Source: Auricularia sp. M13
Taxonomy: Eukaryota; Basidiomycota; Agaricomycetes; Auriculariales; Auriculariaceae
Reading direction: 5' to 3'
DNA length: 64,000 nucleotides
Assembly: GCA_037042915.1 (NCBI GenBank)
Contig: CM073201.1
Span: forward strand, 1,612,001 to 1,676,000
The notes under the pieces were generated by a model, which was given only the letters and a program-made list of their open reading frames with translations, was not told where the DNA came from and made no database searches. Of this stretch, positions 35,001 through 46,615 are shown one piece after another. Every line of letters starts with the position of its first letter. The stretch's first letter is position 1. The translations under genes were made by a program, and so were the position numbers.

Positions 35001-38000
35001 GTTCTTCCTACCACCGGGCACGGCAACAATATCGCACATGTGACCGTTGCCCTGAACAATCCGTTTACGGCGGGCCTTCAGATTCAGAGAATTCGCGCGA
35101 CCGTGAAGTCGCACGGCATCAACTTGGGCACGATTGACTCCGCGGCCGGATTTGCTGCGAAGGGCAAGAGCACGACGACTAGTCCAGCACAGAATCTTGA
35201 CCTTAACCTCGATCCGGCTGCCATCTTTACTGTCACGAGGGACCTGGCGTTGGATGCTGGCATGAGCACACAGCAGCTCGATGGCATTGTGCAGACGGGC
35301 GGTTACCAGTATTTGACGCCCGCCAAGGCATCGCGCGACGTCTACCGCGGGAAGCGCAACATCTACACGTCTGCACCTTCCACTCGATCTCGGCGTCCGC
35401 TAATTCTGTTCGTAGCGGGTTCGACCTTCCGTCATTCGTGGATAAAGCCTTCACACAGCTCAAGTCCGATGTGACGCTAAGCACAGATGTGCTCATCGGC
35501 GACTACGCTACGACAATCGACTTCACGCAAGAGGGTCTTCCTACCAAGACGGACGAGTCGTTGCATTTGCTTCTCCCAATACTAGCACAGCCTATCGTGC
35601 AGAAACTCGTCTCAGGCTCCAATCTGGGGTATGAATATTATACAAGATTTAGGTCGTAATTTGACTTCTTTGACAGCATAAACACGGTCATGATCAAGGA
35701 CGCCGGGGAGACTTCTTTCAGTAAGCTCATTCGCCATCTCCCCGGTCACATATTAAGAAGCGCGGTCCAGAAACCGATCTCAAAGGGAGCATTACCAACG
35801 CGGGACCTTGTGCGTTGCATTTGTATATTCCTTGGACGGTTTCTGTACTGATATAATGCGCTAGTCGATGCCGAGATCGTCTTCGAGCGAGGTCTTACTA
35901 TTTCGTGGGCAGGCAAGCCTTTGGGTCACATCGCTATGCCTCCTGTGCAGCTGGTCGGCGATGTTGGCGCGACTCTGGACTTGACCGCTACGTTCCAAGT
36001 CGCCGATGTTGCGCATCTCACTTCCTTCACCAAAACTCTCCTCACGGAAGAGTCATTTGACTGGGAGATTGCTGGCGAGAACCTTACTGTCAATGCACTC
36101 GGCATCGCGTGCGTTCCAAGTATGACAGCTGGAGTGCTCTCTCACCATTCTTCAGAGTGTCAGGTATCAACTTGCCAATGAAGAAGGTATCATTGAAGGT
36201 ACGCAGCAAACGCACAAGTCACGTATTCGCCTGCTAAATGCATTTCACTCTCAGGGAATGAACGGACTGAAGAACGGCGTGGTCATCAACAGTTTCGACT
36301 TGCCTGCCAACGACCCCGCTGGCGGCATCCACTTGACATTAAATACTACTGTGACGAACCCGGCACAGGTCGGCATCTCCCTCAACGGCATCACGTTCCA
36401 GAATTTCTACAAGTCGACCCATCTGGGGCCCGCATCCTCCACAGGCGATTTTAACCTCTTACCACAGGCTGCATTCGAACTCGCGCTTGTTGGCCGTCTT
36501 ATTCCACAGGAGGCGTCATCCGGTCTTGAAGATGTTTCCCAAATCTTCACCGACTTTATCCACGGCAAATCCAGCGATGTTCTTGTTCGTGGAGACAGCG
36601 CGCAGCCAGGCGTCTCTTGGCTTAACGAAGGTCTCAAATCGCTCAACATCGCCACCGTCCTGCCTTCCCAGGGCCCGCTTGAAGTTCTAACAAGCATCGA
36701 CTTGCACGAGTTGACGCTGCGCTTTACCCCCGAGACGGCATTTGCACCGATCTCCAGCAGCAAGTCTACGACGGCCTCGTTTCAACTACCTTTTGCATTC
36801 CCCCTCGACATCGTTGCCGTCCAACAGAACATTCACGTCGGCTTTGGTGGCAACAAAGACATGGCCATCCTCCGTATTCCGAAGACAGCCACGAAAACGG
36901 ACGTCGAAGCTCGCGTCCTGTCTTTGTCGTTCTCCAACGTCGCTTTCTCCGTGAACGGTGGCCAGCAGGCCAATTTCGAGCAGTTCCTCGCTTCGACCAC
37001 TATGTCCAAAACGCAGACGTTCGGCTTGTCTGGGGAGGTTACCACGACTGACGCATTGACTGGTGTTGGTCTCTTGAGCCTGAAGAATATACCATTTGAC
37101 GTCACCACATCGTTCGTACACTCACAACCCAGTTTTCTAACTGTTGATTGACATCTTTCTCTTTGCAATTAGGATTGCGGGTCTGCAAGGCCTCAACGCC
37201 GAACCTGCAGTTGTTTCTAATCTCGATGTCAACCACGGCTTCCGCGACTACCTACTGATCAAAGAGGACACGGAACTGATCAATCCCAGGTAGGTACATG
37301 ATTCGTTGAGCTATCATCGTTTCATTGCTTTTGCAGTAACGTGACAATCGCGAGCGGCGATGTATCGTTCGCTCTGCAGTTCAAGTATGCTTTAAATTCG
37401 TCTGTCACGAAGTCCCATTCACATTCCTCAGTCAGCACACAATCGGGACAGCCGACATCAGCAACCTCGTCCTCGTTCCTGGTAGTACCAATTACAGCAC
37501 CGATGTGCACTATTCTCCGCAGGGGGACAACGTTCCATCGGGCCGCTTGCTTCTGGAGAACTTCATTCAGGGCGTAACATCGCTGGCGACCATCCAAGGA
37601 TCAACAAGCGCTACGAATGTCGAGTCATTGAAGTTGGCATTTTCGAAGATCGTGCTGAAGGCAGAAATTCCAGCACTGCAGCAGAACCTCATACTTCTGC
37701 TTCTCTCGTTTTCCCCGAGAACATCGTGGAAACCGCCGTCGCCGAGACCACATTCGACCTAGATAACCCGTTTACAGCTTCTATCAACCTCCTGGTCATC
37801 GGGGCCAAGGCAACATACAAGGGCATCTTCCTTGGGGAGATCGAACATGTTGACCGGTATGTCGACGCGAAGACGCTTATTTTATACGCTCATGGATATT
37901 CCAGGCATGGAAATCCTGTGACCGCCAAGGGACACACGAAGATTACGTCGCCGACTCTTCCCCTGCACTTCAATCTCGACCCAGTATCCATCATCAAGTT

Positions 38001-41000
38001 GTTGTCCCTGCGCTCAGCAGAGACTGGCACCAGTTTAGGCCCACTGCCAGCACTGTTCCAGACAGTATTGGACAATCCGCACACGGACCTTCCTGTATGT
38101 CTGCCTTTATATTGCGTTAGCCTACCTCACTGTTCATAGATCACATCGTCTGTCGCCGATGGCGCGGCGACATGCAACAGGTATTAACAAAAGTCAGCTG
38201 AAAGGGCACAGAGATCTGATCTATTCGCGACAGCGGCCGCCAGTTCGACGTCAACTCGGCGATTCTCACTTCGCTCAAGGGTATGAAGGTTCAGCTTGAC
38301 GTGGACTCGACTGTGGGGCTGGATGAGTGTGCGTTCGGTTTGGTGACTTGTCCTAGAATCTAATTTCCGCAGATGTGACCGATCTTGCGTTCGTTCAGCA
38401 CGAAGTTCCGGCTATTGTAAGCTTTACTGCCCTCCTCGAGTTTCGTTTGTTGACGCGTTTAAGACGGATGAAACCGCCTTGCGCCTGATCGGAGCTGTCG
38501 CTCCTCCCATCGTGCAGACCCTCGTGGATGGCGCCGAGCTGAAGTTTTCAACGGCAAATATCACGAACATAGCGAATGATGGCTTTGATCTTGGTTTGGT
38601 TCGTAGGAAATATTGCCCGCACCATTAAGGCTCATCTCCACCCAGGTCGGGTCGCTGACTGGCACTGGACCTCTTGATGCCCTCATCACCTTTGTCGATC
38701 CGGTCGAGTGCGTATCGTTTTTGCAGCAGACCACACCCATTGATCACCGCGTTCAGCGTTACATGGCAAGGGCGCAAGATCGCTACAATCGATCTTCCGC
38801 CAGTCTGCGCTGCCGCCGATGTCGGTGTGCCAGACTATCGCACGTAGGTGTCGTCTACTTAGCAGTCGCTTTTGCTGACCTTTTTTTTAGTTCCGGACGC
38901 CTCACGATCACGGACCAGGCCGCGTAGGTCCAACTTGTCTTAACGAGAGATGCATGTTCACACGGCGTAGGTTTACGGAGTTTGCGACATTCCTCTTGCA
39001 CAACGAAGCTTTTACGTGGGATATCTCGACTCCCAAGCTTCGCGTGACCGCGCTTGGCTCGAATTTCGATAATGTCGTGCTAAAGAAAGGTGTCACACTT
39101 CGTGCCTTTAACGGTTTGCCTGGTGTCACGATCAGCAACTTCGAGCTCCCTGGCGATGATCCTGCAGGTGGCATAACGATCTCTACGGACTCTGTAATAC
39201 CCTCTCCAGCTCAGCTCAGCATCGACCTCGGGACGGTGACCTTCAATTCATTCTTCGAAGGGACGCTTGTCGGACGTGAGCGATATCCTAGACAATTGCG
39301 TGCCTGCGTCTCAATGCCCTGTAGCTTTATCCGCGTCGGGTTTGGCCCTCGAGGCCGAGTCGACTGCGACGACGCATCTTGCAGGACGCATCCTGCCACA
39401 GAGCGGCGATGATCTTCAGAACATTGGCAAGCTATTCAGCGACTTTTTGGCAGGCAAGAATCAGACCCTCAGCGTCACCGGGGCTTCCGTGGACCCTTGC
39501 AATTGCGGAAAAGAAGTGACCTGGCTCAGTACCGCCTTCAAGACATTGACCCTGCAAGTTATTTTACCCGGAGAGATATTCGAAGTGAGTAGTTCACGCA
39601 CTCGTGGAGGTACTAGTTTTGACTCACGTTTATTGCCTGAATAGATTATCGAGTCAATCGAAATCAACGATCTCGAAATCATCATGACGGAACCAGATCA
39701 AGCATTTGCACCATTGTCTAGTTCTCACCAGACGATAGCATCTACTCAAATCCATTTGGCTTCTCCTTACAAGTCATTGAGAGCGCTCAAACGCTCAAAA
39801 TCTCTGCACACGGTGTCGACGCCGCCCAGGTATTTTCTTGTTATGTTCGAGATGCCTGTGATCTAACTTTTCTTCAGCTTGTCATCCCGATGAGCGCCGT
39901 CGAAGCAGGAGTGTCGACTGGCAACTCGGCTCCGCTTGTGATCACTTTCGACAAATTGCCCCTGCGGTCTTTGAACAGTGCCGCGTTCGCTGCATTCTTC
40001 GCATTGGTCACCGATACGGCATCCGTGGTAGCGGAGCTTTCTGGGACCGCAAATGTCATCGCCCGTACAGGTACGCGCATTATCCGTCGCACGTTAGGCT
40101 CGCTGCTTTATGCTCTACCAGCTATCGGCCAAGTCCCCATATCGGGCATCCCATTCGACGTCGACTCCACGATTAAGGGGATCAACTCCTTCGGTCACAC
40201 CGTGGGCATATCAAACGTATCTGTTGCTGGCTCGGGCGGAGCAGGAGGCAACCAGTGGATCACTATTCCGTTAACGGTCCGCATGCATATCCTGCCACTC
40301 TTCGAATTTCCAGCTAAATGCGAGTTCAGACGGAATTGCAGAACCCGGCGAACATCTCGCTTGACACCAGGGACTTGAATCTTCCGGTCTACTACAAAGA
40401 TGTCTTCGTGGGTTGCTCTCGCCTTAGCGGATACATCACGCGGAACTGACAACATTACCGAAGGTTGGCAGGACGCTCATCAAGGTCAGTGGAGCTCGTT
40501 GAAGATGAATTCATGGCCTGACTTGATCAGGACTTTGACCTTACCCCGGGTTCCAACTCGGTACCGGCAGAATTCCACTACATGCCCGAAGACAAGAACG
40601 ATACAATTGCACAGTCGTTTCTCACTGCGTATCTTCAAACTGCAGATGATATCCCCATTTCCATCAAGGGTGACTCTGCCAGCACGCCGTTTGCCTCTCT
40701 CGGCCCTGCATTATCTGGCGTCACACTGGACGGGTCTGTTAAAGGTCAGCTTGTCTCCGCATCATCCAGCGAATCTGAGGCCGAGGATTTGCAGGCATTC
40801 AGGGCATGATCATCAAGCACATTGAGGTCCTTATCAGCCTTGACGAGGTGTTGATCACAAACGAGTATGTGGGCATTGTCTGACTGGAGTTTTCCCATCT
40901 GAGAATTACGCAGAGTAACCGTAAATTTTGATGTCGAAAATCCATGTACGTGGCGCTTTTGCTCGATAGTAACTCATGCTCATCCATTCGTTCATTTCAA

Positions 41001-41757
41001 GTCGATACCGAGCTTCGTATCACCTTCCTCCAAGTCGACTCGAAGGTAGCCGGTACCACCTATGCCCAATTTGACTGGGCCTTCGATTCGTTTGTCATTC
41101 CTCCTCATGGCATCGAAAATAGTGGAAACGTCCCCCATGTTGTCTTGCCTCTTGGTAAGTTGAACATAGCTTAGTGAGCGCACTCTCATGCGTCACAAAT
41201 CAGGCGCTATCGTGACTCTCGGGATCATACCGCTCGGCATGCTGGACATTTCACTCGCTTCGACTACTGTGATTGGACCCAACGGCTACACGGTCCCATG
41301 GCTTCAGTTGAGCGAACATGCTGTGTCTGTGCACCACTAACTCCCACATATAGCTATCAACAAGATGGTGTCCCTACTACGTACGTAGTCAAATGCCACC
41401 CCTTCCGTACCATCGCTAACGATGTCATATAGGTACAACCTCAATCTCTTCGGTTCACTGTTGAAGACTTCGGATCCCCAGGTGCTGAAGAGCGCCCTTC
41501 AGTCTGCCATGCAGCGCAACGCGACGACTGCATCTAGCTCGGAGACCACGACATCGACGGGCACCCTCAGTATCTCATCCTTTGAATCGGCATCGACCAC
41601 GCCAAAGCCCCAGGATACCGAGTCCACCCAACCTACCGATGAGCTCACTAGCGAAGCTAGCAAGCCAGCTGCAGCGACCGCGCCTGATTTCGATGACCAT
41701 GCGACCTTTGCGCCTACCAGTGCCATACCCACGACTTCTCGAACCACTACCCAGTAA
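32024..41757 (+). CDS. Giant DUF3712-repeat vacuolar-type membrane protein (Tag1-like)
   Basis: About 9.7 kb with several dozen exons, roughly 2,400-2,600 residues; I traced most but not all junctions. The start is ATG 32024 (first exon to 32114). A short cytosolic head (KTPFYKTRKFIICQI) precedes one membrane anchor, ITLILGIVLIFVLLYP, so the bulk is luminal. The unit DDPAGGI with a preceding (S/N)xFxLPG and following NPSP/NPAQ occurs three times (about 33250, 36310, 39150). Other segments are also duplicated, for example LPGLESNLLESASL against IPALQQNLI/TSASL. This is the DUF3712 family, whose yeast member Tag1 is a vacuolar membrane protein ending autophagy; transferring that role here is inference. 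At about 37692 the frame continues only after a -1 shift (AA read as A). The C-terminus is Ser/Thr-rich. Confidence 0.8.
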
Positions 41758-42046
41758 TGACTCCCACTGCGTCGGCAAACGCGACGTATCATATCCTTGA
41801 ATGCGCACAGCGCAATGCACGAACTTCCTTGTTTTAATGACGAAACCGACGCGAGACTGGTATGACTCTGTCTGGCTTATTCGTAGTTATTTCGTATTTT
41901 GACATTCAGTGTATATCTCTTGTCACACCCAGTCTGCATTCACTTTCGTGTAGCAAATCGTCATGCAACATGATGTTGTGGAAGAGTATGATTATGAGTG
42001 GAGAGTCTAAGCGCCTATGGAACAGCCGTGCAAGTACTTTAGTCTA

Positions 42047-43423
42047 TCAAACATCTGTTGCCTCCCTTATAGCGACAGACAATGCCGAAGCGTTGGTCGT
42101 GCGCGCAACCCATGACTCGAGCTTCATCCGCAATTGGAGCGCGGTCATTCCAGTCGGCACGCTAGATATGTTAGTCGGGTGTTATTCAAGGCAGGGTTCG
42201 GACTCACATTCCACGTTCAGATACAGCTTGCCATAGGTGCTCTTCCCCCATATGCGCCAGAGACTGAGATGCGATCATCTCTCTTGCAAGAAGCTTATCG
42301 TCCTCTGCAAGGTATTGAAGGTGCGACTGAAGCCGACGACGACGAAGTATATTTGGACCAAAGCGAGACAATGCGAACAAGCTGTAATAGAGGGGATGAG
42401 CACAGGTGGGTTCAACAGACAGACGCTACGCACCCGCATAATGTAGACAGGCTCTTGGTGTCTAGCGTCTGTAAGCTCACTGAAGAATCCTGAACCGACA
42501 GGCGCAAGCCCTCGCGACCGTTTTCGAGGGCTTCCAGTTGTCGTTGAGCCCGCTTTTTGTCCATGCGGTGCCTCTGCGACGGAAGCACACACGTCGAAGG
42601 CAACAGCGATGGGACATATATGACGAGCAGAGGTAAAGCCTCCTCCAGCAAAAGCAGGACGAGTACGAAGGGCACAAGTCGTTTGATATCGTCGACGCTG
42701 GTGCGCGTAAGTTGCCATTCCGCACGCGTGAGCGGCGGGCCGCCTTGTCGTACGCGCTTCTTCAATGCGCGGGCGGTGTTGGCGTTCGTGACGATGAGCT
42801 TTGCGCCTCGAAAATAGAACTTGACCAGCTCTTTGCCGCGGTGCCAGAACTTTTTGAGGCGTGACGCGTCCTCTGGAGGAGGTGTTATGATTCCCAGCCG
42901 CTCTGCAGACGCAAAATCTTCCTGAATGGTCTGTGTAAAGCTTGTGGACGTGATATCCGTCTCGGCTTTCGAGGACGATGCGGGTTTTGCGGTTGAGTTG
43001 GGTGGAAGAATCCGCGCGCTGGTGGGGGAGACAGAGGCCTCAGAGCTTATGCTCTGGGTAGGACGCGGCGCTGGACGAAGCTCAACACGCGACTTTCGTG
43101 TGGCAGTGGTCGAGGCGACAGTTATTGCGTCCTCTTTTGCGATGACCGTGACGGAGTCGTCTCGAGGTGAGACTGGCGTCGAGTATAGTCGATTCCTGGC
43201 CTTTACGATTTGTACGCCGCGGAATACACTCCATGCGGGACCACAGGGTGCCTCTGAGTATCGCGAGACGACGCGGTTTGAGTTCTCCCGGGTCTGGTAG
43301 AGCGTAGACCGAGGTGTATAGCGGAGGGATTTCGATCTAAGCGTTGCAGACGTCAATTGTATGAAATATGCCTATACATTCTCAGCACCTCTCTATGGCA
43401 GCTCTGCGACTTGCTGACAGCAT
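42047..43423 (-). CDS. Mitochondrial LETM1-domain protein (Mdm38-like)
   Basis: Four exons: 43423-43389, 43336-42434, 42381-42208 and 42161-42047, encoding 408 residues with consistent phase. The first exon gives a basic, Ser-rich presequence (MLSASRRAAIERSKSLRY) fitting import into mitochondria. The LETM1 region shows LKKFWHRGKELVKFYFRGAKLI, one membrane segment (LVPFVLVLLLLEEALPLLVIY), then the ribosome-binding-like part RRLQSHLQYLAEDDKLLARE, AVSERGM and LQLRMKLESWV. LETM1/Mdm38 proteins sit in the inner membrane, act in K+/H+ exchange and help insert mitochondrially made proteins. The 11-codon first exon would be missed by simple gene calling because the main frame has no ATG of its own. 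Confidence 0.9.
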
Positions 43424-43689
43424 GTTGCGAACAGAAAGGTCTTTGCGCGAGAGTCGCGCTTGCTATGGGTCGGGTGAAGGTCACGGTTCGATCTCCGTTC
43501 GCCAGTACATGATCACTTGCCAGCGCGACGTGTACAACAAAAAATATCGGGTATTCGATTTCATGTCAAGACTACGGACGAGAGGATGAACGCGTGACGG
43601 GCGCAAGGACATGGCGTTTATAAGTAGTAGCACAGGTAACAGTCCGAACTCTTCTGTTCCAAGGAGCGCTCTGAGCGCTGAAAGCGCGT

Positions 43690-44567
43690 TTACTTCGATA
43701 GCATCATCTTCATAGGACGTCAGCAAAGCAATTCTTCCTGAATAGATGCTCCCGCCAACCTTGACAAACTCTGCGATGAAGATTGTCAAAAATGCAATCT
43801 GCTTTGATTAGAGGATACTCACCTTCGTAGTTGATCTGGCCGTCGCCGTCAACATCAGCTTCACGAATCATCTCGTCCACCTCGGTGTCCGTGAGCTTCT
43901 CGCCTGATGATATGCATTAGCAGCTTGAGCTATGTCTCTGAAATTCTAGACGTACCCAGGTTGGTCATGACGTGCCTAAGCTCCGCCGCAGAGATGTAGC
44001 CGTTGCCGTCCTTGTCGAAGACCTTGAACGCCTCCTTTATCTCCTCCTCGCTATCCGTGTCCTTCATCTTTCTTGCCATCATGGTGAGGAACTCGGGGAA
44101 GTCAATAGTGCCATTGCCATCGGCATCAACCTCGTTGATCTAACGCCGACGTCAGCGAGAGCGATGACGCCCGCTACCTCCGTACCATGTCTTGCAGCTC
44201 GGCCTCGGTTGGGTTCTGACCAAGCGAGCGCATAACGGTGCCGAGCTCCTTCGTGGTGATCGTGCCGTCGCCATCTACGTAGGGGTGGTTGAGATGGTAT
44301 GGCTCAGGATAGACGCATAGTGCCATACCCTTATCGAACAGCGAGAACGCCTCCTTGAACTCTGGGAGCGAAATCGCAGTGTATGAGTGCCCTGCAAAGG
44401 AGAACAGGGATGCGGCAACGTACCAGAGATTTGCTCTATGGCCCAAGACGAGAGAGATGAGATGGGTGCGATCACAGGCGATGAGGAGGCTCACCCTCAG
44501 ACTGTAGGGAGGGTCAGAACTGTGTCAATGCAGTGTATTGTACGGCTCGTACCAGCTGGTCGGCCAT
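43690..44567 (-). CDS. Calmodulin, gene with three internal micro-exons
   Basis: Nine coding exons: 44567-44553 (15 nt), 44501-44495 (7), 44436-44425 (12), 44361-44329 (33), 44274-44186, 44139-43956, 43903-43823, 43770-43760 (11) and 43707-43690 (18). They total exactly 149 residues in consistent phase, the calmodulin length. The product starts [20 protein letters not shown] and ends EEFVKMMLSK. It has four EF-hands ([48 protein letters not shown]) with all Ca2+-coordinating positions present. Calmodulin relays Ca2+ signals to kinases, calcineurin and cytoskeletal proteins. Introns are 46-63 nt. Residues 6-12 are encoded by the two consecutive exons of 7 and 12 nt, and EEFVK by the 11-nt exon. 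Confidence 0.97.
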
Positions 44568-45191
44568 AGTGTGCGCGGTGCGTAGATGGAATGAGGAGTT
44601 AGTTGGATGGAGAGGAGAGTTGCGGTTCTTAGCGGCGATCGGACTCAAACGGCCCCATCAGCGCCGCACAGCTTCTATGTATGGAGAAAGGACCGAGCAT
44701 GGATAGCACAATAAAATCCTTGTCCGCAACGTACTGTGTCCAGCGCTGGTATCCTTTGGAAGTGTGATCAAAGGCAATGGATATATATGGTCAATGCGTA
44801 TACATTTGTTGCTTTCGGGCAAAGCTCTACACAACGATTTAAACAACATCGACGACTGCCATGACTATACGCTCAGTATGTCACCCTGAGCGTTCTCAGT
44901 GTGTTGCGCGAACAACCGCTGCGCTTCCAACCTCGAATGGCATAACTCAAGTACCTAAGTCCAAACTGACGAACCTCGAGGTACGCGGGTTTAGGTGAAA
45001 GTCAATCTCGATCTATCTGTGGTCGTTTTGATCATGGGCCATTCGCACCTTCCCTCACGTGTAAATGGAATATGGTCGCAAGATCCATAGGCACTAGTCA
45101 TGAACAATTGCCGCCGCCCGCAGAGGCTCCAAGAGTCGGTGTGGCTTGACCGAGTCGGCATCTGCCTGTTTGTAGCGGGTGCTTTACTCTC
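44568..45191. promoter_or_regulatory. Divergent intergenic region, calmodulin / Med27-like
   Basis: 624 bp between opposite start codons. No coding frame or repeat noticed beyond short AT-rich patches. Confidence 0.45.
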
Positions 45192-46370
45192 ATGGCTTTG
45201 TCGCCACCCAAGTTATCAGGACCTGCAGGCAGTGATGCCAGCGGCTCCATCCTACACCGCGATGCTTCCAGCGATGCTGCGCTGGCTATACTGCAGAATC
45301 AGGCTTTTGTGCTCGAGAATTTGTTGCGGAGCGTGCAAAGACTCAGAGACACCCCTGCTCGCGTTCTTTCCAGCGCAATGTCGCAGCTTAACTCTGCTGG
45401 AGCTGGCTCGCTTCCCGCCCTTCCCGTGCAGGCCTTGGGCTCCGATATAAGCATGCACGCCGCCAATGCGTTCGCAAGCTTGCGCTCCGTTGAAAACCAG
45501 CTTCGGGACGAGGCAGTACAATCCGCGCTAGCAGCCGCAAAGGGCCACAGCGTCTCTGGCCAAAACTTGCGCTCATTGAAAAGAGGGTGCGTACTCGTGG
45601 CGTGTCGCATTCCCATACTGAGCGACGGCCACAGTCGCGACGCCGATGATCAAATGCACACGCCCGTGCGCCCTGCCCCGCCGCGCACACACCTGGAGCC
45701 AGCAACTGCTGATATTGGTGGTCCTCCTCCAGAAGATTCTGACCGCATTCGGATTACGCAGGCCACTCTCCCGTCGTTTCTCCGCGAACATAACCACACT
45801 CACCCGGACCTCAAACTGCACATATGGTCCGCTGACCGCCGCGAACAAAGGCGAAGGGCAGCTACTACCGTAGTCATCAGAGTGTCCATCCCCGCCGTGC
45901 TGGTCGCCTACGTGACTTTTGAAGACGTCGGCACCGAGCTGGTGGCCGAGGCTGTGGCTGTTTTCGGGCCCAAGGAGAAGGTTGGCCCAGTGGGCAATGC
46001 CTGAATCGGTGGCTCACCACGTATCTAGAAACCGCTCTATTCTCAAAGCGACTACGCAGTATTTCAAAAGGTGGCGGATGCCTTTTTACCTGTCAACTTG
46101 CTCACCACGCATAGATATCCCAACACATTCTCAGCATTGTGAGGAGGGCGGGCGACGTCAGCCTACAGCGGATTATAGTGCGAAATTTATATGATATTCC
46201 ATCTCCCGCAGTTTCTCATAATCGTGCAGGTCATTTTCCGTGCTTACAGCAAGGTCTTCGAAGCTCATTGTACGCGCTGCACCCGGGTCGTGTCCGAGAC
46301 GGACCATCTGCCTGCAGTAGAAATTTCATGGCGAGCCGGGAACGAGTTGCGCTTTCACGGCACTTGTTAG
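45192..46370 (+). CDS. Probable Mediator subunit Med27
   Basis: The first exon (45192-45980) gives MALSPPKLSG..., a helical segment AALAILQNQAFVLENLLRSVQ, and RVSIPAVLVAYVTFEDVG. After a 48-nt intron, the second exon reads KPLYSQSDYAVFQKVADAFLP and HRYPNTFSAL. The last exon contains KVFEAHCTRCTRVV, the paired-cysteine end seen in Med27. Mediator links activators to RNA polymerase II. The last junction is uncertain. A 111-nt intron (46139-46249) keeps the frame; a shorter intron that keeps QFLIIVQVIFRAYSKVF would need one extra base. A 36-nt in-frame intron near 45585 is also possible. The assignment is from pattern only. Confidence 0.6.
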
Positions 46371-46615
46371 TATAATATAATGGTACATTTCCCGTTACAG
46401 CGCAATTATCTCAGAGCTCATGACTTAATCACCAACCTAGTTGTTCCAGCGGCGGAGTGGTGCAAGACGGAACCAATTCGCACCGTGACCAGTGACAGGG
46501 GAAACCCCGGCGGATCCGCCACGATCGAATAACCTCCCGCTCGGCCATGAGCTTAAATAATAAATACCGCGGTCCTTGTCTAGCTTCCTCCGACGTGCAC
46601 CCTTTTCGTTTTATC

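Noticed and set aside
46139-46220. A missing G at the Med27 exon end, as another frame break
   Set aside because: A 111-nt intron gives a consistent frame, so the evidence for a lost base is not sufficient.
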